33,139 bases of DNA from Pseudomonadota bacterium (GTDB lineage Bacteria > Pseudomonadota > Alphaproteobacteria > ATCC43930 > CGMCC-115725): positions 1 to 33,139 of the forward strand of contig JAKAOO010000009.1 of assembly GCA_021812165.1 (NCBI GenBank), read 5' to 3'. Positions 14,927 through 22,634 of the stretch are shown piece by piece. The position numbers were made by a program, and so were the translations under genes. Numbering within the stretch: position 1 is the first letter of the stretch; every line of letters begins with the position of its first letter. Under the pieces are notes generated by a model. That model worked only from the letters and a program-made list of their open reading frames with translations, had not been told where the DNA came from and did not search any database.

Positions 14927-15003
14927 CGCTCATCTTGCGGGTGAGCGGGCGCGTCTTGCGGGAGGAAGCGCGAGTTTCGGGCCGGCGCAAGGAGGAGGCC
15001 TTT

Positions 15004-15816
15004 TTGGCGAAAATCATCGTCGTCACCTCGGGCAAGGGAGGCGTCGGAAAAACGACCACGGCCGCGGCCTTCTCGGCCGGTCTGGCATTGCGCGGCCACA
15101 AGACGGTGGTCATCGATTTCGATGTGGGCCTCAGAAATCTCGATCTCGTCATGGGCTGCGAGCGCCGCGTCGTGTTCGATTTCATCAACGTCATCAACGG
15201 TGACGCCAAGCTCAATCAGGCGCTGATAAAGGACAAGCGAAACGACAATCTTTTCATATTCCCGACTTCGCAAACCCGGGACAAGGAGGCCTTGAAGCGC
15301 GAAGGCGTCGACCGCGTTCTCGCCGAATTGAAGGAAAGTTTCGACTACATTATCTGCGACAGCCCCGCCGGCATCGAGCACGGCGCCATCACGGCGCTCT
15401 ATTTCGCCGACTGCGCGATCATCGTGACGAACCCCGAGGTCTCTTCGGTCCGCGACAGCGATCGCATCATCGGCATTCTCAATTCGAAATCGCGGCGCGC
15501 CGAGCGGGGTGAGACGCCGGTCAGCGTCAGTCTGCTCTTGACGCGCTACGCGCCCGACCGGGTCACCAAAGGCGAGATGCTGACCGTCGATGACGTGAAG
15601 GAGATTCTCTCGATCCCGCTCTTGGGGGTGATCCCCGAATCGGAGTCGGTCTTGCGCGCCTCGAACACCGGCACTCCGGTCGTGTTCGACGGGGAAAGCC
15701 CCGCCGGACACGCCTATCTCGACGCGGTCGCCCGCTTTCTCGGAGAACAGCGCGAGCTGCGCTTTTTGAAGCCCGACCGGCGGGGTCTCTTTCGCCTGAT
15801 CTTCGGCAGGGCGTGA
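15004..15816 (+). CDS. minD: Septum site-determining ATPase MinD
   Basis: Membrane-associated ParA/MinD-type ATPase of 270 residues that recruits MinC to the cell poles and oscillates with MinE. The start is TTG at 15004, supported by a perfect AAGGAGG ribosome binding site at 14989-14995, eight bases upstream, and by the conserved AKIIVVTSGKGGVGKTTT directly after it. The deviant Walker A motif is GKGGVGKT (residues 10-17). The C-terminus LFRLIFGR is the amphipathic membrane-targeting helix. The stop overlaps the minE start (TGATG). Confidence 0.96.
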   Translation: MAKIIVVTSGKGGVGKTTTAAAFSAGLALRGHKTVVIDFDVGLRNLDLVMGCERRVVFDFINVINGDAKLNQALIKDKRNDNLFIFPTSQTRDKEALKREGVDRVLAELKESFDYIICDSPAGIEHGAITALYFADCAIIVTNPEVSSVRDSDRIIGILNSKSRRAERGETPVSVSLLLTRYAPDRVTKGEMLTVDDVKEILSIPLLGVIPESESVLRASNTGTPVVFDGESPAGHAYLDAVARFLGEQRELRFLKPDRRGLFRLIFGRA

Positions 15817-16124
15817 TGGGGATTTTCAGCTTTTTCTTCCGCGAGCGGAAGCCGAGCGCGATTGTCGCGAAGGAACGTCTGCAGATCATTCTTGCGCATG
15901 AAAGGGCGAGCCGCGACGCGCCGGATTTCCTGCCCATTCTGCAACGGGAGCTGATCGATGTGGTGCGCCGCTACATCGAGATTCGCGACGACATGATCCG
16001 CGTCAAGCTCGGCAAGTCGGGCGAAGCCTCGCTTTTGGAGATCGACGTCGAATTCGACGGCGCCGGGATCAGTTTCTCCACGCCGAGCCGGCGCCGCCCA
16101 GGCGCCACTTTCGAGCCGGGGTGA
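15816..16124 (+). CDS. minE: Cell division topological specificity factor MinE
   Basis: A 102-residue MinE that stimulates MinD ATPase and restricts MinC/MinD to the poles. MGIFSFFFRER is the membrane-targeting N-terminus. AKERLQIILAHERASR is the anti-MinCD helix, and the topological specificity domain with VVRRYIEI and KLGKSGEASLLEIDVEF follows. The ATG at 15816 shares bases with the minD stop; a GTG one codon upstream is less likely. It ends 31 bp before the convergent hpnJ stop, with no obvious terminator between. Confidence 0.95.
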   Translation: MGIFSFFFRERKPSAIVAKERLQIILAHERASRDAPDFLPILQRELIDVVRRYIEIRDDMIRVKLGKSGEASLLEIDVEFDGAGISFSTPSRRRPGATFEPG

Positions 16125-16155
16125 AGCGCTTTTCTCGCGTGCGGATCGGCGTTCG

Positions 16156-17583
16156 TCAGCTTGCCATCTCGCGGCTTTTCAGGAACTGAAAGAACTCGAC
16201 CCCTTCGCGCAGGCGCCGGCCCGCCATCTGCGGGCTCTTGACCATCTCGGCGAGGAGCGCGGCGATCTTGCTGCGACGGAAATAGAAGCGCTTGTAGAAG
16301 GTTTCGACCGAATCGAAGATTTCGGTGTGCGAGAGGTGCGGATAGGAGAGCGGCGCGATCTGCACTCCCCTCTGATCGACGAGCTCGGCGTGTTCGAGAT
16401 CGAACCAGCCTTCTTCGACCGCCTGCCGATAAAGCACCGTGCCGGGATAAGGCGCGGCGAGCGACACCTGGATCGTGTGCGGATTGATCTCGGTCGCGAA
16501 GCGGATCGTTTCCTCGATCGTCTCCCTGGTCTCGCCCGGCAGGCCCAGAATAAAGGTGCCGTGGATCGTGATCCCGAGCTCGTGGCAATCGCGCGTAAAG
16601 CGCCGGGCCACGTCGATCCGCATCCCCTTTTTGATGTTGTGGAGGATCTGCTGGTTGCCCGTTTCGTAACCGACGAGGAGAAGCCTCAAGCCATTGTCGC
16701 GCAGCACCTTCAGCGTCTCGCGCGGGACATTGGCCTTGGCGTTGCAAGACCAGGTGAGGCCGAGCTTCCCGAGCTGGCGCGCGATCGCCTCGGCCCGCGG
16801 GCGGTCGTCGGTAAAGGTGTCGTCGTCGAAAAAGAGCTCCTTCATCTGCGGGAAACAGCGTTGCGCGAGACGCGCTTCCTCGGCGACGTGAGCGACGCTG
16901 CGCACCCGATAGCGATGGCCGCCGACGGTCTGGGGCCACAGGCAAAAGGTGCAGCGCGACCGGCATCCGCGCCCCGTATAAAACGAGACGTAGGGGTGCC
17001 GCAGATAGCCGATGAAATAATCTTCGAGCTTGAGATCGCGCTTGTAGACCTCGGTGACGAACGGCAGCGCGTCCATGTTTTCGAGGATCGGCCTCCCCGG
17101 GTTATGGACGAGAATCCCATTGCGGTTTCTGTAGCTGAGCCCCGCGATGCCCGCGAAGGGCCGGCCTTCGGCCACTTCCTTGATCGTGAAATCGAATTCC
17201 TCGCGGGCGACGAAATCGAGAGCCGAAGAGGCTTCGAGGCTCTCACTCGGCTCGGTCGCGACCTTGGCGCCGACGAAGCCGATCTTGAGGTTTGGGTTGG
17301 CGTCCTTGAACGCCTGCGCCACTCTCGTGTCGGAGGCGAAGGAGGGGGTCGAGGTGTGGACGACCAGAAGTTCGTATTGCCGTGCGAGAGCGAGGACTTC
17401 GGCGAGCGTCTTCCGCGCCGGCGGCGCGTCGACGAGCTTGCTTCCGGGAACGAGGGCGGCCGGCTGCGCGAGCCAAGTCGGATACCAGAACGAGCGGATC
17501 TCGCGCTTGGCCTGATAGCGTGACCCGGCTCCGCCATCGAACCCGTCGAAGGAGGGGGGATGCAGAAACAGGGTCTTCATCAT
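16156..17583 (-). CDS. hpnJ: Hopanoid radical SAM protein HpnJ
   Basis: A 475-residue B12-binding/radical-SAM protein of the hopanoid-associated HpnJ family. The N-terminal half is the B12-binding-like domain (MKTLFLHPPSFDGFDGGAG). The radical-SAM cluster motif is CRSRCTFC (C207, C211, C214), followed by FFDDDTFTDD and YETGNQQIL. HpnJ is needed to make bacteriohopanetetrol cyclitol ether from the glucosamine form, a sugar ring contraction. There are two ATGs in a row (17583 and 17580), overlapping the hpnI stop, so it is translated with hpnI. It is the last gene of the hpnM-hpnI-hpnJ unit. The pathway partner hpnK is not adjacent. Confidence 0.93.
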   Translation of the reverse strand: MMKTLFLHPPSFDGFDGGAGSRYQAKREIRSFWYPTWLAQPAALVPGSKLVDAPPARKTLAEVLALARQYELLVVHTSTPSFASDTRVAQAFKDANPNLKIGFVGAKVATEPSESLEASSALDFVAREEFDFTIKEVAEGRPFAGIAGLSYRNRNGILVHNPGRPILENMDALPFVTEVYKRDLKLEDYFIGYLRHPYVSFYTGRGCRSRCTFCLWPQTVGGHRYRVRSVAHVAEEARLAQRCFPQMKELFFDDDTFTDDRPRAEAIARQLGKLGLTWSCNAKANVPRETLKVLRDNGLRLLLVGYETGNQQILHNIKKGMRIDVARRFTRDCHELGITIHGTFILGLPGETRETIEETIRFATEINPHTIQVSLAAPYPGTVLYRQAVEEGWFDLEHAELVDQRGVQIAPLSYPHLSHTEIFDSVETFYKRFYFRRSKIAALLAEMVKSPQMAGRRLREGVEFFQFLKSREMAS

Positions 17584-18776
17584 CGAGCCGTTTCTCCGTC
17601 GAGGGTGATGCGGCCGCTTGCTGCGAGGCGGAAACGCCGGCCCCGCCAGAAGACGGTTCTACCGAAAAAGCTGGCGACGAACACGACAAAGGACAAGGCA
17701 TCGCCCAAGGGAATCAGCCACAGCCCGCCCTTTTCGACGCCGAGCGCCTGTGCCACCTTCCCGGCCGCGCTCAATCGCAGGGCGCAGGAAATCACAAGAA
17801 ATCCGCACGAGGTCAAGTCGAATCGCAAAAGGGCGGCGAGAAGCATCGAAAGCGCGAGCGGATGCTCGAAGAGCGATGCCGCGTATCCGAGGGGCGCGAC
17901 CGTCCGGATCGTGCGCGCCCAGCGCAGCTCATGCCGCCACAGGCTCAAAAAGCTCTCTTCGCTCACGCGATGGTGGACGAGATAGGGAGAAAGGACGACG
18001 GAGAGCCCGAGCGCGCGCACGCGCTCGCCGAGCCGGTAATCGTCGGCGAGCTCCTCGCGCAAAGGCGCGAAGCCGCCGATCTTATCCAGAACCTCTCGCC
18101 GGAGCGCGATCGTCGCGCCAAAGCACCCCCCTCCCAGCCCAACTTTCGACGCGAGGATGGCGCTTGGCAGAAATCCGTAATTGATGTGAAGGGCGGCGAG
18201 CGCCGACCAGAAACCGCCGGTCGGCACGCCTTTATAGAGACAGGTCACGGCACCGACCCCCGGATCGGCGAGCGGTGCCGTGACCGCGGTGAGATAAGAG
18301 GGGCCGACCCGGATGTCGCTGTCCGACAAAAGGAGAAGATCGCCTGTGGCCGCCGGAAGCATGGCTTCGAGATTGGCGACCTTGAGATTCGAGGCGCGGA
18401 CCGGGGACCCGATGACGGGAACGATCTTCTTTTCCGGCAAGTCGCGGCGCAGAGCGCTCGCGACCTTGAGCGCCTCATCGCCGGGATCGCCGACGCCGAG
18501 AACGATCTCGAAGCGCGGATAATCCTGCTCGGCAAAGGAGCGCAGGTCGTCGTAGAGAGAAGGCTCGGCGCCGGCGAGCGGTTTCAAGACCGAGACCGTG
18601 GCGGCGGAGTCGCCCACCCCCGCCCTCTGCGTCCTCGGGAGCGCAGAGCCGGCACCCGCCGTCCCGCTTTTTCCAAACTGAGGCCGCCTGGAGAAATGCC
18701 GGGCGAAGATTGCCGCCGCAACCAGGTAGAGCCAGCCCGGCACAATGAGGACAAGAAGAAGGACCACCGGCGTCAT
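17580..18776 (-). CDS. hpnI: Hopanoid glycosyltransferase HpnI
   Basis: A membrane-bound family 2/21-type glycosyltransferase of 398 residues. It is thought to transfer N-acetylglucosamine to bacteriohopanetetrol. There is one N-terminal transmembrane segment (about 3-23) and two or three C-terminal ones. Catalytic features are VSVLKPLAGAEPSL, D152-S-D154 in LLLLSDSDIRVGPSYL, the acceptor-side EELADDYRLGERV (D245-D246) and the RHELRWART motif (281-289), equivalent to (Q/R)xxRW of ceramide glucosyltransferases. The ATG at 18776 was chosen because the hydrophobic N-terminus begins there; upstream frame overlaps hpnM. It is 40 bp downstream of hpnM and overlaps hpnJ. Confidence 0.92.
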   Translation of the reverse strand: MTPVVLLLVLIVPGWLYLVAAAIFARHFSRRPQFGKSGTAGAGSALPRTQRAGVGDSAATVSVLKPLAGAEPSLYDDLRSFAEQDYPRFEIVLGVGDPGDEALKVASALRRDLPEKKIVPVIGSPVRASNLKVANLEAMLPAATGDLLLLSDSDIRVGPSYLTAVTAPLADPGVGAVTCLYKGVPTGGFWSALAALHINYGFLPSAILASKVGLGGGCFGATIALRREVLDKIGGFAPLREELADDYRLGERVRALGLSVVLSPYLVHHRVSEESFLSLWRHELRWARTIRTVAPLGYAASLFEHPLALSMLLAALLRFDLTSCGFLVISCALRLSAAGKVAQALGVEKGGLWLIPLGDALSFVVFVASFFGRTVFWRGRRFRLAASGRITLDGETAR

Positions 18777-18816
18777 CGGCAGTTGAGCCCCCGCGGCTCT
18801 TCCCTCGCCGGCTTTT

Positions 18817-19437
18817 TCAGCCCGTCTGCAGCGCCGCCGCCTTTCGCTCCAAAGCACGCACGAGGCCTTCGGCGCCCGAGCGGCTCATCACGGCGGCAAA
18901 TTCCGAGCGCCGGACCGCGAGCTGGCTGATCGTGCCTTTGAGATAGACGTCGATCACCTGCCAGCGGCCGCCGTTTTGACGCATCAGATAGTTGAGGACA
19001 ATCGGCTTGCCGTCCGATCGGATGAGGCGCGTCTGTACGATCACCCCGTTCGGATTTGCGACCGGCTTTGGGGAAACTTGGAAATGCTGCCCTGAATAGC
19101 TGTCGAAATTGCTCGTATAGGTCGCGATCGTATAGCGCTGGAACGCGGCGATGAGCTTTCGCCGTTCATCCGATGAAAGCGAGGCCCATTTTGGGCCGAC
19201 CGCGATCCGCGTCATGGTGGCGAGGTCAAAGGTCTTGACGATTGCCGGCTGCAGTTCGTTGAAGCGTTGCGCGAAGCTTTCTTTTTTGCCCTTTTTCATG
19301 ACGCCGAGCAGGGTGGCGTAAAAGGCCTCGATCGTTGCCGCGGCGGCGGAGGCGGAGGCGGCCGGCGCCGCGAGCGCGCGTCCAAAGGCGAGCATGCCGA
19401 GAGAGGCGGTGATGAGGGTGCGTCGCGAGAAGTCCAT
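18817..19437 (-). CDS. hpnM: Hopanoid-associated MlaC-like periplasmic protein HpnM
   Basis: A 206-residue exported protein of the MlaC/toluene-tolerance family (HpnM). The signal peptide has a twin-arginine motif (SRRTLI) and ends near ALAAP. The body shows FNELQPAIVKTFDLATM, a block ending LIAAFQRYTIATY, and GRWQVIDVYLKGTISQLAVRRSEF, typical of MlaC lipid shuttles. HpnM proteins are linked to moving hopanoids to the outer membrane, usually with the transporter HpnN, which is not in this window. It is the first gene of the hpnM-hpnI-hpnJ unit and has a putative promoter 80-110 bp upstream. Confidence 0.92.
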   Translation of the reverse strand: MDFSRRTLITASLGMLAFGRALAAPAASASAAAATIEAFYATLLGVMKKGKKESFAQRFNELQPAIVKTFDLATMTRIAVGPKWASLSSDERRKLIAAFQRYTIATYTSNFDSYSGQHFQVSPKPVANPNGVIVQTRLIRSDGKPIVLNYLMRQNGGRWQVIDVYLKGTISQLAVRRSEFAAVMSRSGAEGLVRALERKAAALQTG

Positions 19438-19520
19438 TATCGCCGTCGCTTCCTGGCTGGACGGGGAAAAAGCGGCACCTGCCGCCGCTCTGCCCGAGAG
19501 CGCAGGCTTGCTTTGCCCCC

Positions 19521-19550
19521 TTTATACGCATTCGAGGGCGGATGCGAATG
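19521..19550 (-). promoter_or_regulatory. Putative hpnM promoter with overlapping inverted repeat
   Basis: On the minus strand TTCGCA (19543-19548) and TATAAA (19521-19526) are 16 bp apart, a fair sigma70-like match. The -35 overlaps the inverted repeat CATTCG (19529-19534) / CGAATG (19545-19550), nested with CGCAT/ATGCG. A regulator binding this repeat would block hpnM and perhaps the divergent ispH. The regulator is unknown. Confidence 0.4.
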
Positions 19551-19642
19551 AATTGTGGGAAAGGGCGGCGCTTGCGCCATATATTCGTGATTTGGTGAGG
19601 TTTAGGCCGCTCACCCGTTTGAGCGGAGGATGAAGCGAGATC

Positions 19643-20575
19643 ATGGAAGTGGTTCTGGCGCAGCCTCGCGGCTTTTGTGCGGGAGTCGAGCGAGCGATCG
19701 AGATCGTCGAGAGCGCGCTCGAAAAATATGGGCCCCCGATCTACGTTCGGCACGAGATCGTCCACAACCGCCATGTGGTCGAGCGGCTGCGCGCGAAAGG
19801 CGCACGCTTCGTCGACGAGATCGACGAGATTCCGCCCGGAAGCGTCACCATTTTCAGCGCTCACGGCGTCGCGAGTGCGGTCGAGGAACGGGCCGCCGAA
19901 CTCGGGCTCTCCGTTATCGACGCGACCTGCCCTCTCGTCTCGAAAGTGCATATCGAAGGCCAGCGTTACGCCCGCGAAGGGCGCGAGATCGTTCTCGTCG
20001 GCCATGCCGGGCATCCCGAGATCCAAGGGACCATGGGCCGCATCAAAGGCCGCGTGCACTTGATCTCGCGCCCCGAGGAGGTGGCCTCGCTCAGAGTCGC
20101 CGACCCCGAGAAACTCGCATTCATCACTCAGACGACGCTCAGCGTCGACGACACGCGGGCCGTCATCGAGGCCTTGAAAGCGCGCTTTCCGGCGGCAGTC
20201 GGTCCCGATACCAAGGATATCTGCTACGCCACCCAAAACCGCCAGCGCGCGGCGCGGGAACTCGCCCGGCGCGTCGATGTCGTTCTCGTGGTCGGGGCTC
20301 CAAACAGCTCGAACTCGAATCGCCTGCGCGAGATCGCGAGCGCAAGCGGGGTCAAGGCCTATCTCATCGAGGATGCCCGCGCGCTCGACCCGGCCTGGCT
20401 CGAAGGCGCCGGCGCCGTCGGCATCACCGCGGGCGCCTCGGCGCCGGCGGAACTCGTCGAGGAGCTGATCGCCCGGCTCTCGGAACTCGCAGAAATCGAA
20501 CTGTCGGAACTCGACGGGGTTCGCGAGAACGTTCGCTTCCGCATGCCGAAGGAGCTCCTGGAGGCGAGCCTTTGA
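19643..20575 (+). CDS. ispH: 4-Hydroxy-3-methylbut-2-enyl diphosphate reductase
   Basis: The last enzyme of the MEP pathway, an iron-sulfur protein that makes isopentenyl and dimethylallyl diphosphate. It has 310 residues. The three cluster cysteines are at the expected spacing: C12 ([13 protein letters not shown]), C96 ([12 protein letters not shown]) and C194 ([10 protein letters not shown]). An in-frame stop nine bases upstream fixes the ATG at 19643 as the first possible start; a GGAGG lies about 14 bases before it, longer than usual spacing. It is followed at 54 bp by hpnH on the same strand, so isoprenoid precursor supply and hopanoid elongation are probably co-expressed. Confidence 0.97.
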   Translation: MEVVLAQPRGFCAGVERAIEIVESALEKYGPPIYVRHEIVHNRHVVERLRAKGARFVDEIDEIPPGSVTIFSAHGVASAVEERAAELGLSVIDATCPLVSKVHIEGQRYAREGREIVLVGHAGHPEIQGTMGRIKGRVHLISRPEEVASLRVADPEKLAFITQTTLSVDDTRAVIEALKARFPAAVGPDTKDICYATQNRQRAARELARRVDVVLVVGAPNSSNSNRLREIASASGVKAYLIEDARALDPAWLEGAGAVGITAGASAPAELVEELIARLSELAEIELSELDGVRENVRFRMPKELLEASL

Positions 20576-20629
20576 AAATCGCCTTCATATCCCGCGCCAA
20601 ACACCGCTTTTCTGACGAGGAGTAGCTCC

Positions 20630-21745
20630 GTGGGGATCCCCTTGCACCAAGCCCTTCGCGTCGGCGCCTATGTCGTCTCGCAACATCTGAAGGGCGTCTC
20701 TCGTTATCCTTTGGTTCTGATGCTCGAGCCGCTCTTTCGCTGCAATCTCGCCTGCGCCGGATGCGGCAAGATCGATTACCCCGACGCCATCCTCAACAAG
20801 AGGCTGAGTGTTGGGGAATGCCTCGAGGCGGTCGAGGAATGCGGCGCGCCGGTCGTCTCGCTGGCCGGCGGCGAGCCGCTTCTGCACAACGAAATCGAGA
20901 AGATCGCGGCCGGCATCATCGCCCGCAAAAAATATGTGTATCTCTGCACGAACGCGCTGCTGCTCACAAAAAAGCTCGATCGCTTCACGCCCAACCGGTT
21001 TTTCACCTGGTCCGTTCATCTCGACGGCGACCTTGAGATGCACGACCGTTCCGTCTCGCAATCGGGCGTCTATGAGCGCGCCGTAGCGGCGATCACGGCG
21101 GCGAAAGCGCGCGGTTTTCGTGTCAACGTCAACACGACGCTCTTCGATGGGGCGCAGCCGGAACGCGTCGCCCGATTTTTCGACGAGGTGACCCGGCTTG
21201 GCGTCGACGGGATCACGGTCTCACCGGGCTACGCTTACGAGCGGGCTCCCGACCAGGAGCATTTCCTCAACCGCCGCCGCACCAAGGAGTTGTTCCGCGC
21301 GATTTTCCGGCTCGAACCGCGGCGCCGCTGGGCGTTCAACCAGTCGGGACTGTTTCTCGATTTCCTCGCCGGCAACCAGCCGTATCGCTGCACCCCCTGG
21401 GGCAACCCGACCCGCAACGTTTTCGGCTGGCAGCGCCCCTGCTACCTCTTCGGCGAAGGCTATGCCAAGACCTTCAAAGAGCTGATGGAAGAGACCGATT
21501 GGGACGCCTACGGCACCGGCAATTACGAGAAATGCGCCGATTGCATGGTGCACAGCGGCTACGAAGCGACCGCGGTCATGGACGCCGTTCGCCACCCTCT
21601 GAAAGCGGCGGCGCAAGCCTGGCGCGGCGTCACAACGCAAGGCGAGATGGCGCCGGAGATCGATATTTCCCGCCAGAGGCCGGCCGAGTACGTCTTTTCC
21701 CGGCAGGTCGAAGAGGCGATGACGCGGCTAGACGCCGCCGACTAG
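20630..21745 (+). CDS. hpnH: Adenosyl-hopene transferase HpnH (radical SAM)
   Basis: A 371-residue radical-SAM enzyme that joins a 5'-deoxyadenosyl group to hopene, the first step of side-chain extension. The cluster motif CNLACAGC (C38, C42, C45) is followed by SLAGGEPLLH and TWSVHLDGDLEMHD. A second Cys-containing region (CTPWGNPTRN, PCYLFGEGYAKTF, YEKCADCMVHSGYEA) is typical of HpnH. The start is GTG at 20630, with a GAGGAG ribosome binding site about 8 bases upstream. Its 3' end overlaps the convergent hpnG by 18 bp. Confidence 0.95.
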   Translation: MGIPLHQALRVGAYVVSQHLKGVSRYPLVLMLEPLFRCNLACAGCGKIDYPDAILNKRLSVGECLEAVEECGAPVVSLAGGEPLLHNEIEKIAAGIIARKKYVYLCTNALLLTKKLDRFTPNRFFTWSVHLDGDLEMHDRSVSQSGVYERAVAAITAAKARGFRVNVNTTLFDGAQPERVARFFDEVTRLGVDGITVSPGYAYERAPDQEHFLNRRRTKELFRAIFRLEPRRRWAFNQSGLFLDFLAGNQPYRCTPWGNPTRNVFGWQRPCYLFGEGYAKTFKELMEETDWDAYGTGNYEKCADCMVHSGYEATAVMDAVRHPLKAAAQAWRGVTTQGEMAPEIDISRQRPAEYVFSRQVEEAMTRLDAAD

Positions 21746-22399
21746 CGCGTGCAATGCCCGCGCGGGGCGGTTGAGCGCCGCGAGCGCCCGTCGCGTCTCG
21801 AACGCAAGAGCGCAGAGCGCGGCGATCTGACGCGGACGGCGGATCACATTGGCCAACACTCGCAGCATCTCGGGCGTGCCGTCCGCCGCGAGCGGGATGA
21901 GCGCCGCCGGCGGCAAATTGCGATCGCGCGTATCGGCGATCGAGCGCAGCACGAGGAATGGGATCTGCGCCTTCGTCGCGGCGCGGGCGACGACATCGCT
22001 TTCGAGGTCGACGGCAACGGCGCCGGTCTCCCGCCAGGCGCGCTCCTTTTCCCGGCGGATCGCGAGGATCGAGGGCGCGCCGTAGACGGGTCCTTCGACC
22101 GCTCCGATCTTGCGCGCCAGGGTGCTGAGGCGTCCGCAAAGCGTTTCCTCGCTTTTCCAGCGGCCGTCGGGCGCGATGACTTCTCCGGAGAGGACGACGT
22201 CGCCCGGTTCGAGATTGCTCGCGAGCGCCCCGGCAACGCCGAAGCTCACAAGGAACCTCGCTTCTGCGAGCGCGGTGTCCACCAGTGCCTTGGTACGCTC
22301 GCGATCGCCGGCGCCTACCACCACGGAAAATCCGGCGCGCCGCGCAATCTTCGCTTCGGCCGCCAGGCCCGAGGTGCAAAGCACCGTCAGTGCCCGCAT
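21728..22399 (-). CDS. hpnG: Adenosylhopane nucleosidase HpnG
   Basis: A 223-residue phosphorylase/nucleosidase-superfamily protein that removes adenine from adenosylhopane to give (phospho)ribosylhopane. Supporting sequences are TVLCTSGLAAEAKIARRAG, SFGVAGALASNLEPGDVVLS, AVAVDLESDVVARAA and FLVLRSIADTRD, the usual HpnG pattern. The ATG at 22397-22399 was chosen because conservation begins there; an upstream GTG-type extension has none. A separate promoter lies at 22524-22552. It converges with hpnH, whose product it acts on, and the two coding regions overlap by 18 bp. Confidence 0.92.
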   Translation of the reverse strand: MRALTVLCTSGLAAEAKIARRAGFSVVVGAGDRERTKALVDTALAEARFLVSFGVAGALASNLEPGDVVLSGEVIAPDGRWKSEETLCGRLSTLARKIGAVEGPVYGAPSILAIRREKERAWRETGAVAVDLESDVVARAATKAQIPFLVLRSIADTRDRNLPPAALIPLAADGTPEMLRVLANVIRRPRQIAALCALAFETRRALAALNRPARALHALVGGV

Positions 22400-22523
22400 G
22401 TCGTCCTGTCCCCCCGTTTTTGCAGGCTCCAGGAAGAGCCCGCGGGAGCGATCCGACCACAACCCCTACCTTCGTCGCGGCTCTCCGCGACGAGATCGCG
22501 ATCATCACGATTCGTTACGGTTT

Positions 22524-22552
22524 ATTACTGCGGACGCGTAACAATTTGTCAA
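22524..22552 (-). promoter_or_regulatory. Predicted sigma70 promoter of hpnG
   Basis: On the minus strand a perfect TTGACA (22547-22552) is followed after 17 bp by AGTAAT (22524-22529). The predicted start of transcription near 22517 leaves a leader of about 118 bases. This is the strongest promoter match I found in the window. It lies in the 235-bp gap after the hopene cyclase gene, so hpnG can be expressed independently of the hpnACDEF operon. Confidence 0.6.
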
Positions 22553-22634
22553 GATTGTAGCACCGACGGATTCTGGCGCCGCTGCCGGCGGCGCAGGCGA
22601 AACGGCGGCCGGTTCCCGCGGGCGCGCCCGCCGA

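Noticed and set aside
13711-15003. Long upstream extension of MinD and plus-strand frame over tatA
   Set aside because: It runs through tatA antisense and minC out of frame. The TTG at 15004 with a perfect ribosome binding site explains the start.
18777-18857. Longer HpnI N-terminus starting at 18857
   Set aside because: The extra 27 residues are Arg-rich, overlap hpnM and precede the natural hydrophobic N-terminus.
22576-22594. GC-rich hairpin GCGCCGC-TGCCG-GCGGCGC as terminator of shc
   Set aside because: The stem is real but no T run follows on either strand. Kept only as a remark in the shc entry.
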